In this document: piece after piece, positions 5,327 to 11,306 of the stretch
How positions within the stretch are numbered: the stretch's first letter is position 1
Layout: every line of letters starts with the position of its first letter
DNA from: Cellvibrionaceae bacterium
Lineage (GTDB): Bacteria > Pseudomonadota > Gammaproteobacteria > Pseudomonadales > Cellvibrionaceae
Direction: 5' to 3'
Assembly: GCA_021151615.1 (NCBI GenBank)
Contig: JAGKXA010000146.1
Location: 1-11,306, forward strand
DNA: 11,306 nt
Position numbers and translations under genes: made by a program
Notes under the pieces: model-generated
The model's input: only the letters and a program-made list of their open reading frames with translations
Database searches by the model: none
Told to the model about the DNA's origin: nothing

Positions 5327-6913
5327 ATGTTTACTGTGCAACAACCACAATCAGCCAAAAACACCAAAGTATTTACCATCAAAACCACAGCGGCAGTTAT
5401 TGCCATGCTCGCAGGCCCTTCAGCATTTGCAGCAGCAACCGGCGGTTTCTCCACTACCGATGGCGGTAACGTCAGTGGTGCGCAATCGTTCACCGCGTCA
5501 ACCTACGAGCAAATCAACACGATTATTGCCAACGCCAAACTCGATGCGAATGGCAGTAAAGTCACTGGCGGTGCTTATCCACTGATTATTACCTACACCG
5601 GCAACGAAGATGCACTGATCAACCAGATGATCAAAGACCACACCAAGGATTCCGCGGGCAATTGCCCAAATCCGCGCTGGAACGACGCCTATCGTTTCGT
5701 AGAAATTAAAGAATTTACCAAAGGTATTACCATCATCGGCGCCAACGGCTCTTCAGCCAACTTCGGCGTGGTGGTGAATAAATCCAGCAACGTTGTTATT
5801 CGCAATATGAAAATTGGTGCACTTGCCGGTGCCAACAATGATGCTGATATGATTCGTATCGACAGCGGCACCAATGTGCACGTTGATCACAACGAATTAT
5901 TCGCGGTGAACAATGAATGTAATGGCTCACCCGACGGCGACCTGACCTTTGAAAGTGCGATCGACATTAAAAAAGATTCACACAACATCACCGTGTCATA
6001 CAACTATATTCATGACAGTAAAAAAGTTGGCCTCGATGGTTCCAGTAGTAGCGATATTGCCGGTGGTCGCGAAATTACTTTCCACCACAATATCTACAGA
6101 AACGTAAATGCCCGTTTACCGTTGCAACGCGGTGGCTGGACGCACATGTACAACAACTTCTACGATGGCATTACCGATTCCGGTATTAACGTGCGTCAAG
6201 CAGGCTACTCATTAATTGAAAGCAACTGGTTCCAAAATGCCAACAACCCGGTGACTTGTCGCTATGACAGCAGCAACTGCGGCTTCTGGGATTTGCGCAA
6301 CAACAACGTAAAATCGCCAGCAGATTTTGCAACCTACAACATTACCTGGACCAGCGGTGGCACCATCGACGCAACTAACTGGACTACCACTGCACCTTTC
6401 CCGATTAGCATTCCCTACAGCTACTCGCCCGTTACGCCACAGTGCGTAAAAGACAAGTTGGGAACCGTTGCTGGTGTAGGTAAAAACGGCGCGACGTTAA
6501 CGTCTGCTGTGTGCGGTGGAACTACCAGTTCTGTGGCGAGTTCTGTTACACCATCCAGTAAATCATCCAGTTCAGTTGCAGTGGTGTCGTCGAGCAAATC
6601 ATCCAGTTCAATTGCAACAACATCGTCAAGCAAATCGTCGAGCTCCGTTGCTGTTTCATCCAGTAAATCGTCCAGCTCAGTTAGTGGCGCACCAGTATTG
6701 ACTGGCACGGGTGATTATCCGGATGGCTTCTCCAAGTGTGCAGACCTGGGTGAGACCTGTTCAGTCACTTCTGGTGATGGTTGGGTTGCATTTGGTCGCA
6801 AAGGCAAGTGGATTACCAAGAAAGTTTCTGTACCCGGTTCAATTGCCTGTACTGTTGCCGCGTTCGGATCTGATCCAGCGGGCAACCCGAACAAGTGCTC
6901 GTACAAAAAATAA
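5327..6913 (+). CDS. Secreted PL1 pectate lyase (PelC-like) with polyserine linker and C-terminal Cys-rich module
   Basis: Cleaves polygalacturonate by beta-elimination using calcium. Residues 1 to about 36 form a Sec signal peptide with a long basic start (MLAGPSAFA). The catalytic beta-helix (about 39-397) closely tracks Dickeya PelC: ADMIRID (173-179), VHVDHNELF, TFESAIDIK with E209 and D213, SKKVGLDGSSSSD, and NARLPLQRGG with the catalytic arginine R263 and R268. By PelC analogy D172, D174, E209 and D213 are the calcium ligands. A polyserine linker (about 399-454) leads to a domain at about 463-527 with C471, C478, C508 and C524, a CADxGxTC start and a conserved xIAC-x-x-AAFG-x-DP block; such modules occur on secreted plant-wall enzymes and may bind carbohydrate, but I cannot name the family. 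The Shine-Dalgarno is weak (GAGA). Upstream palindromes suggest regulation; a strong terminator follows. Confidence 0.94.
   Translation: MFTVQQPQSAKNTKVFTIKTTAAVIAMLAGPSAFAAATGGFSTTDGGNVSGAQSFTASTYEQINTIIANAKLDANGSKVTGGAYPLIITYTGNEDALINQMIKDHTKDSAGNCPNPRWNDAYRFVEIKEFTKGITIIGANGSSANFGVVVNKSSNVVIRNMKIGALAGANNDADMIRIDSGTNVHVDHNELFAVNNECNGSPDGDLTFESAIDIKKDSHNITVSYNYIHDSKKVGLDGSSSSDIAGGREITFHHNIYRNVNARLPLQRGGWTHMYNNFYDGITDSGINVRQAGYSLIESNWFQNANNPVTCRYDSSNCGFWDLRNNNVKSPADFATYNITWTSGGTIDATNWTTTAPFPISIPYSYSPVTPQCVKDKLGTVAGVGKNGATLTSAVCGGTTSSVASSVTPSSKSSSSVAVVSSSKSSSSIATTSSSKSSSSVAVSSSKSSSSVSGAPVLTGTGDYPDGFSKCADLGETCSVTSGDGWVAFGRKGKWITKKVSVPGSIACTVAAFGSDPAGNPNKCSYKK
6521..6688 (+). repeat. Tandem repeat encoding the polyserine linker of the pectate lyase
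   Basis: Residues 399-454 contain four copies of a unit close to SSSKSSSSVAV, a DNA period of 30-33 bp. It uses Lys where the AA10 linker uses Arg, so the two linkers probably arose separately. The open frame on the opposite strand rich in Leu-Asp-Asp-Leu is a shadow of the repeat. Confidence 0.85.
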
Positions 6914-7017
6914 TGGAATTTTTTTGTTCTCGTTAACAGTTGTCTTGTTAAACGTTGTTTAGCGAAAAGCAGTTTTTCTAACCGTTTTTTAACTGAAACG
7001 TGTTAGCAAAACTTTCA

Positions 7018-7056
7018 AAAAAAATCCCGCTGCAGTGACTGCAGCGGGATTTTTTT
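7018..7056. terminator. Strong bidirectional intrinsic terminator
   Basis: An 18-bp perfect stem (7018-7035 with 7039-7056) surrounds a TGA loop. Its core is TCCCGCTGCAG/CTGCAGCGGGA and its ends are an A-run on the left and a T-run on the right, so it works as an intrinsic terminator in both directions. It separates the convergent pectate lyase and S8 protease genes and lies 22 bp beyond the protease stop. Confidence 0.93.
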
Positions 7057-7078
7057 ATTGCGCTAAAAGAACAACAAC

Positions 7079-9322
7079 TTATGGCAAGGTCAAAATCAAA
7101 TTCTTAACGCTTATCGATTTAGCCGCCGTTGCGCTAAATGTTTCACCGTAAGAAACGCTCTTGGCGGTCATACCAATGCTTGCAGTGGTGACGTAATTAG
7201 GCGCTGTCACCGTCCAATTTACCGTTTTGGTTCCACCATCGGCGATGCTGCCAACATTTTGCGTTGCCGTACCAGAAGCCAACACAAAACCCGCAGGCAG
7301 GTTGATGCTGACATTCACATTGTGCGCATCCAAATCACCGGTATTTTTTACTGCCACTGTGTAGGTGAAATTAAATCCGCGATACACACTTGCCGGGGCG
7401 GTAATCGTGCTGGTGAACACAGGCCCCGTTGCCAGCGCAAAATTTTCTTCCGTCGCCAGGGTGTAAGGCTCCGTTGTCGCACCATCGAACGATGAACTGT
7501 AGGCATAAACTTTTACCACTGCCGCCTGACTTGCACTGGCTGCAACTTGATGCACGTTGTCTTTCACCGTGGTATCAGAATCCAATTGGGTATTCGTGGT
7601 TTCTGCGTAGAGTTTCAAATCCAGGTCAGAGAGGCTGCGATAGCTGGTAGGCGTTGCGGCGTTGTTGTAATCCACCTCGCGCTCCCACACCAGGGTGGCT
7701 TTATCGCCGTTATACATTTGCCCTTTGTAGAGTTTGAAACTACCGGTTTGGCCTTTGGGTTTTACGCTGCTGGAGAAATAATCGTTGCGATGGAAATGCG
7801 CATGCCACAAATCCAGATAGCCCCAACCGTAGGTTTTATTCCACTCCTTGCCAGTTTTAGCACCGTCATCCGCAGAAGTATCTGTGTTGTTATCTTCCCA
7901 GGAATCTGCGGTGTTAATTAACACGGCTTTAATCGCACGCGGGTCCCAGTTACCGCCGTCCATTAATAACAGCGATGCCGCGCCCACTTTCGGCGCTGCC
8001 GAACTGGTGCCACCGAGATTTGAGTAACCACCACTGTTGTTACAGGTCATGGTTTCATGGCCAGGCGCACTCAAGTCAGGTTTTTTGCGCCCATCAACTG
8101 TTGGACCACGGCTGCTGGTATTCCAGATCACATCGTCTGTGCGGGTGATGGTGTTGTTGTCGTACATATTGGTCACGGTAAGACCGTTGTAGTTATTGGC
8201 GGGAATGGTCATGGTGTTGGTGCCAGCACCCTGATTACCCGCCGATTTGGCCCAGTTAGTGGAGTAATCAAACACCACACCATCCACAAAGCGGGACAGT
8301 GAATGCCAGTCGCTGCCGGTGGCATCGCCGTTACCCCAGGAATAGTTAATGACTTCCGGGTCATCGCCCGCGAAGCGCAGCATCCAGTCAGCGCCAGCCA
8401 TAGTAGTGGCATCGTCACCCGCGTTATCCACCAGGATCGCATTTAACCCAAACGCGAGACCTTTGTGCGTTGCGTTGGTGCTGGCATACATACAGGCCAC
8501 GCCGGTGCCGTGATTGCCATTGGTGGCATAGTTTTCATAAAAGGTATGGCTCTTGAGCGCGTCATGGGTTTCGAGTACACCCTCGTCCAACACACCCACA
8601 TCCCAGACGCCACCATCAAAACCCGATGCCCACCAGGTATCCGCGCCCAGCGATTGCACTTGATTGCTCAGCTCTGCTTTACCCGGGTTGTTATAAACGA
8701 TTTCAGCCACACCGCTCAGGCTGGCAATTTCTTTCAGGGCCGCGACTGGAATTTCTGCACTGATGGCGTTCAGGGTCGCGTAGTTCTCCTGAATTTTTGC
8801 TCCCAGACTGCTAATGCGGCCGGCATACACTTTTTGCACTTCTGCGACTGCCGCCGCAGATTCCCGCGCAATTTGCTGGCGCAGTTCGCGCATCAATTTT
8901 TCGCGTTCTTCATTCAACGCACGGATTTCTTTTTTATCCGCGTCAGTCACATATTGACTGAGCTTTTTGCTGTGTTCGATTTCCTTATCTTCGGTGTCCT
9001 GGTTGTCCCTGGGCAAATATTTATCGTAGATTCCGCGCACGCGCGCCGCCAATACATCGATTTGCGGCACATATTTTTCATTCAGTGCGCGTGCGATTTT
9101 ACGCTGCGGTTGTTCGCCAAAAATAATTATCACCGGCAAGCTGGTTTGCTGGGCCGCAAGGCGCTCCAACATTGGATCTATACGGACTACGGCATCTGCT
9201 TTGGGCAATTCGGTTTTGCGATCTGAATCGGCATAGCTGGTTGCTGCGCCTGCCGCCATGGCAATTAAAATCGCGTGAGTGAGGGGTTTAACGAAATGAA
9301 AAGCGTTGCGTGAAGTTTTCAT
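7079..9322 (-). CDS. Secreted subtilisin-family (S8) serine protease
   Basis: A 747-residue secreted protease. A signal peptide ends near A31 (TSYA). The N-terminal part (about 32-215) looks like a propeptide; within it about 77-160 is unusually rich in Lys, Glu and Arg and probably coiled coil. The catalytic domain (about 220-510) has D246 in GVLDEGV, H271 in NGNHGTGVA, N363 in SAGNQG (oxyanion hole) and S440 in GGTSSAAP, so all key residues are intact. Only 25 residues separate the catalytic Asp and His. A beta-rich segment (about 515-630) follows, and then an immunoglobulin-like domain of CARDB/DUF11 type (about 634-741) with VAVKNTGDLDAHNVNVSI. AAGGA lies about 7 nt before the ATG. Nutrient protein breakdown or processing of secreted enzymes is possible; the substrate is unknown. 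A shared palindromic box lies upstream of this gene and its neighbour. Confidence 0.94.
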   Translation of the reverse strand: MKTSRNAFHFVKPLTHAILIAMAAGAATSYADSDRKTELPKADAVVRIDPMLERLAAQQTSLPVIIIFGEQPQRKIARALNEKYVPQIDVLAARVRGIYDKYLPRDNQDTEDKEIEHSKKLSQYVTDADKKEIRALNEEREKLMRELRQQIARESAAAVAEVQKVYAGRISSLGAKIQENYATLNAISAEIPVAALKEIASLSGVAEIVYNNPGKAELSNQVQSLGADTWWASGFDGGVWDVGVLDEGVLETHDALKSHTFYENYATNGNHGTGVACMYASTNATHKGLAFGLNAILVDNAGDDATTMAGADWMLRFAGDDPEVINYSWGNGDATGSDWHSLSRFVDGVVFDYSTNWAKSAGNQGAGTNTMTIPANNYNGLTVTNMYDNNTITRTDDVIWNTSSRGPTVDGRKKPDLSAPGHETMTCNNSGGYSNLGGTSSAAPKVGAASLLLMDGGNWDPRAIKAVLINTADSWEDNNTDTSADDGAKTGKEWNKTYGWGYLDLWHAHFHRNDYFSSSVKPKGQTGSFKLYKGQMYNGDKATLVWEREVDYNNAATPTSYRSLSDLDLKLYAETTNTQLDSDTTVKDNVHQVAASASQAAVVKVYAYSSSFDGATTEPYTLATEENFALATGPVFTSTITAPASVYRGFNFTYTVAVKNTGDLDAHNVNVSINLPAGFVLASGTATQNVGSIADGGTKTVNWTVTAPNYVTTASIGMTAKSVSYGETFSATAAKSISVKNLILTLP

Positions 9323-9442
9323 AGTGCGATCCTTCTTAAAAGAAATGGAATAGAAAATCCAGCGAGGTTCCTGCCCTTAGCTGGATAGAAACAGTCTGAC
9401 ACTGGGAAATTTAAGTGACAGTGAATTAACCCCGGTGCCAGG

Positions 9443-9455
9443 GTGAACTATTCAC
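9443..9455. promoter_or_regulatory. Palindromic box GTGAA-CTA-TTCAC upstream of the S8 protease
   Basis: A perfect inverted repeat (extending to 6-bp arms, 9442-9456) located 121 bp before the protease start. The same arms recur at 10087-10099 upstream of the next gene. The CRP consensus needs six bases between TGTGA and TCACA; here there are five, so this is more likely another regulator. Not matched to a regulator I know. Confidence 0.4.
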
Positions 9456-9479
9456 CTTCAACAGCGCTGAAAAAATTGC

Positions 9480-9510
9480 AAAAAAAAGCCCTTCTGATTC
9501 ACAACAGGGC
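9480..9510 (-). terminator. Intrinsic terminator after the small secreted protein gene
   Basis: In the minus-strand transcript GCCCT pairs with AGGGC across a 13-nt loop and is followed by eight U residues (9487-9480). It lies 72 bp beyond the stop codon at 9582. The stem is short but the U-tract is good. It insulates the S8 protease promoter from upstream transcription. Confidence 0.65.
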
Positions 9511-9581
9511 AAAAGAGCTCATGAAATAACAACGGAGAAATCGATAGATAGTCGGTGATGCAGTGCAAAACCAATCAGCGT

Positions 9582-9956
9582 TTATTTAGTAGAGGGGGAG
9601 CGACGAGATAAAACCACGATGGCCGTCAATACAAGCAATAACAACAAAATGAATGGCCCCAATCCCGATGCATTCCGATTGACAACCAACAGATCCTGAA
9701 GTGTTTCGACGCGAGGAACAATAGCGCAATTCGGTGATGCGGCGCATTGACCCTCAGTACCAGGAGCTTCCGTGACATCCTTGCCATTACCTCCTCCTTG
9801 ACGAAGCCCCACCTCCCTGTGCAAGACCGCGCTTGAAGTGGTCCCTGCATCAACCGGATTCGCTTCGACAGAAATCCCATCCATCGCAATAGCACCGGCC
9901 TGAGCAGAGAGAGAAACAGCGAGCAACGCGCTGACAATGAAAGAGTGAGTGATCAT
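9582..9956 (-). CDS. Small exported protein with a C-terminal membrane span, function unknown
   Basis: I recognise no family. The 124-residue product has an N-terminal signal peptide (about 1-20, ending AQA). A low-complexity middle follows, with Gly/Asn at 53-60 and C71 and C77 six residues apart. A single hydrophobic span (about 100-116, rich in Leu) ends in the basic tail SRRSPSTK. This layout (signal, short periplasmic domain, terminal span, positive tail) is that of a small type I membrane protein and also resembles proteins with C-terminal sorting tails, although no GlyGly-, PEP- or IPTL-type motif is seen. GGAG lies 8 nt before the ATG, supporting a real gene. It sits upstream of the S8 protease on the same strand, with its own terminator and a palindromic box like that of the protease. 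Confidence 0.7.
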   Translation of the reverse strand: MITHSFIVSALLAVSLSAQAGAIAMDGISVEANPVDAGTTSSAVLHREVGLRQGGGNGKDVTEAPGTEGQCAASPNCAIVPRVETLQDLLVVNRNASGLGPFILLLLLVLTAIVVLSRRSPSTK

Positions 9957-10130
9957 TCGCGTAACTCCATTTCTTCAACCATGATTAACCGCTAGATCTG
10001 TGTCCTTGATACCAATGCCGAAGGTGACGCCAATCAACCAACGTTTGATACGGGGGCCAGCTTAACCAGTTTAAATCTCTACAGCTGTGAAATATTCACG
10101 TGCGGCACATCAGCCCGACCGATGGTGCCA
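9957..10130. other. Intergenic region upstream of the small secreted protein gene
   Basis: Contains the palindromic box at 10087-10099 and an imperfect stem just after the HEAT-repeat gene: GGCACATC (10104-10111) with GATGGTGCC (10121-10129), one bulged base. No T-run follows the stem, so it is at most a weak terminator. No clear -35/-10 pair was found. Confidence 0.45.
10087..10099. promoter_or_regulatory. Palindromic box GTGAA-ATA-TTCAC upstream of the small secreted protein gene
   Basis: It has the same 5-bp arms and central TA as the box at 9443-9455, and sits 131 bp before its gene's start compared with 121 bp there. Five bases separate TGTGA from TCAC, one fewer than CRP requires. Possible shared operator; regulator unknown. 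Confidence 0.4.
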
Positions 10131-11141
10131 TTACTCAGGAGCGTCCGCCGCCAGGGTAAAGCGTGACTGAATCCGGCGCGCCGCATCCTGCGCTATCGCC
10201 CTGCCATTCTCACTACCGTTTAACCGTGTTTCTATCGCGCTAATCACCGAACTATCCCCTAAGGACACCAATGACTCCACTGCCATTTGCACTACTCCAG
10301 GGTCAGCGTCCGCAAGCGCGTCCAGTAAACTTTGCGTGGCCATGTAGTTATCACTGAAGGATAACCGCTGCGCCGCCAGCGCACGCACCTGGGCGTTTTT
10401 ATCGCGCTTCAAGCTGGTAATGATGTAATGCAAATCCTCTCCAACGGGTGACATTTCCTGCAATATCGTCATGCGAGTTTGGTCATCCGCCGTGAAAAAA
10501 ATATCGCGTTTTATTTGCTGTTCGTCGTTCGCCATCGCATTCGCCGCAGGTGCAGCGCCGCGTTCATGTATTTGCGAAAGTGCAGGTTTTATCTTTGGCG
10601 GCGCAGATAATTGCGCACCCGTTTTTTCCGCCACCAAAAACAGCGCGGCAATAGTGTGGGTATTAGTCGCTGCTTGATAAGCCATTTCCAGGATAAATTG
10701 TTTCGTGCCAATCACACCTGATAATGCGTGCAGCAGGGGTACATCATCCATATTTACCGTGATAGGTTGGGTCCAGTAATCCACCGAATCATTGGGCAAA
10801 CTAAACGCAAATTCCAGCGTCTCTGCCAAACGCTGTACCAGCAATAAACGTTGCATGTGTTGCACATGAATACTCACGCGGGTTTTATCCGCGCTGGGAT
10901 AAATTCCGTCGCGCAGCTGTGCTTGTTTTTGCTGATTGGCTGATTTTTTATCCGCCGTCGATGTCTCGGCTAACGCTGGAATTTGTAGTTTGTTGGCAAC
11001 CGGCAATTGCTCGTTCGCGAATGATTTTTCTTCCAGAGCAAGATCATCGGACGACGACAGCCCCGCCAAATACCACACCAGAAAAATCAGCAATCCAATG
11101 ATCGCCACTGCAATTTTGGGCGTTAACAGTTGTTCGCTCAT
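10131..11141 (-). CDS. Membrane-anchored HEAT-repeat protein of unknown function
   Basis: The 336-residue product starts with MSEQLLTPK and has one membrane span at about residues 9-28, so most of it is probably periplasmic. A low-complexity hydrophilic stretch follows (about 30-80). The segment at about 88-150 (TRVSIHVQHMQRLL to GTKQF) contains ITVNMDDVPLLHALSGVIG, which resembles the short N-terminal domains of secretins and TonB-dependent receptors (STN); this is a weak match by eye. The C-terminal third (about 223-325) contains helical HEAT-like repeats such as NAQVRALAAQRLSF and DPGVVQMAVESLVSLGD, which usually mediate protein-protein contact. I chose the ATG at 11141, 6 nt after GGGGAG; ATGs at 11144 and 11174 are in frame, the latter without a suitable ribosome binding site. 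It follows a partial gene by 62 bp with a hairpin between, probably one operon. Function not known. Confidence 0.8.
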   Translation of the reverse strand: MSEQLLTPKIAVAIIGLLIFLVWYLAGLSSSDDLALEEKSFANEQLPVANKLQIPALAETSTADKKSANQQKQAQLRDGIYPSADKTRVSIHVQHMQRLLLVQRLAETLEFAFSLPNDSVDYWTQPITVNMDDVPLLHALSGVIGTKQFILEMAYQAATNTHTIAALFLVAEKTGAQLSAPPKIKPALSQIHERGAAPAANAMANDEQQIKRDIFFTADDQTRMTILQEMSPVGEDLHYIITSLKRDKNAQVRALAAQRLSFSDNYMATQSLLDALADADPGVVQMAVESLVSLGDSSVISAIETRLNGSENGRAIAQDAARRIQSRFTLAADAPE

Positions 11142-11176
11142 CATCTTCTCCCCTGAAAATTTCGTAGTCCACAAAG

Positions 11177-11195
11177 GGGGGCATTCGCTGCCCCC
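11177..11195 (-). terminator. GC-rich hairpin between the partial gene and the HEAT-repeat gene
   Basis: GGGGGCA and TGCCCCC pair perfectly around a 5-nt loop, starting 8 nt after the upstream stop codon. Only three U residues follow, so it is a weak terminator or an mRNA-stabilising hairpin within an operon, like the one at 2036-2057. Confidence 0.45.
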
Positions 11196-11203
11196 GTTCT
11201 CAC

Positions 11204-11306
11204 TTACAAACGTCTAAACCAATTATCAATACGATAATCCGCACGGCCGGAACCGTCGGTAAAATGGGTATCAATGATGACACGCAGCCAGGCATCGGAG
11301 CCCGAC
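11204..11306 (-). CDS. C-terminal end of an unidentified protein, 5' part outside the window
   Basis: The last 33 complete codons before a TAA at 11206-11204 are open. They read SGSDAWLRVIIDTHF, then TDGSGRADYRIDNWFRRL, ending the protein. The composition (Asp/Gly loop, aromatic, basic end) looks like a folded C-terminus rather than random sequence. I do not recognise a family from this short piece. It lies upstream of the HEAT-repeat gene on the same strand with 62 bp between. Confidence 0.65.
   Translation of the reverse strand, partial: SGSDAWLRVIIDTHFTDGSGRADYRIDNWFRRL

Noticed and set aside
6421..6708. Minus-strand open frame rich in ELDDLLD repeats
   Set aside because: It is the reverse reading of the pectate lyase polyserine linker repeat and has no start signal.
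8465..9226. 253-codon plus-strand open frame
   Set aside because: It lies entirely antisense to the S8 protease, has an atypical His/Phe/Arg-rich composition, and the protease frame carries intact catalytic motifs.
9462..9469. CAGCGCTG core upstream of the S8 protease, shared with the LacI-type palindrome at 3415-3426
   Set aside because: The flanking bases are not symmetric here, so it is a poor operator match, and an 8-bp palindrome alone is common.
9626..9937. 103-codon open frame overlapping the small secreted protein in another frame
   Set aside because: The 124-codon frame has the signal peptide, membrane span and a good ribosome binding site; the overlapping frame has none of these.
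651..10046. 13-bp repeat TCAACCAACGTTT at 651-663 and 10034-10046
   Set aside because: About one such pair is expected by chance and the contexts are unrelated.
10086..10100. CRP-like site TGTGA-N5-TCACG
   Set aside because: CRP sites need six bases between the half-sites; this one and its counterpart at 9442-9456 both have five.

Overview
The window looks like a chromosomal segment from Cellvibrio or a close relative (plant-cell-wall-degrading gammaproteobacterium). The case rests on secreted enzymes with long polyserine linkers, an AA10 copper monooxygenase carrying a CBM10-type module, a PelC-like PL1 pectate lyase, and housekeeping proteins (GloC, Psd, YgjP-like) of clear gammaproteobacterial type. 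This is inferred from protein resemblance by eye; no search was run.

Layout. Positions 1-2012 hold a minus-strand run of three genes, read right to left: a membrane-anchored protein of unknown function (1377-2012), the glyoxalase-II-type hydrolase GloC (651-1298) and a YgjP-like zinc metallopeptidase that leaves the window at position 1. Upstream on the same strand is a secreted AA10-linker-CBM10 oxidase (2068-3078), preceded by a 416-bp leader with a LacI-type palindrome over a perfect TTGACA. Next comes a small periplasmic protein with a His-rich mature N-terminus (3495-3893). Psd (4133-4984) and the pectate lyase (5327-6913) face the other way. Pectate lyase is closed by a strong bidirectional terminator (7018-7056), shared with the convergent S8 protease (7079-9322, minus). 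Further right, all minus strand, are a small secreted single-span protein (9582-9956), a membrane-anchored HEAT-repeat protein (10131-11141) and the last 33 codons of another gene (11204-11306).

How the genes fit together. The theme is secreted polymer breakdown: oxidative cleavage of cellulose or chitin (AA10), pectate cleavage (PL1) and protein cleavage (S8), interleaved with housekeeping genes for phosphatidylethanolamine synthesis (psd) and glyoxal detoxification (gloC). Each secreted enzyme appears to have its own regulated promoter rather than sharing an operon.

No mobile element, CRISPR array, tRNA or rRNA was seen. The signals most worth following are in the intergenic DNA: a LacI-type operator upstream of the oxidase, two palindromes over the pectate lyase promoter, a 12-bp-arm inverted repeat between psd and pectate lyase, and a matched pair of GTGAA-N3-TTCAC boxes upstream of the S8 protease and the adjacent small secreted protein. 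I saw no clearly new multi-gene system. The least explained proteins are the small His-rich protein next to the copper oxidase, the small single-span protein and the HEAT-repeat protein.
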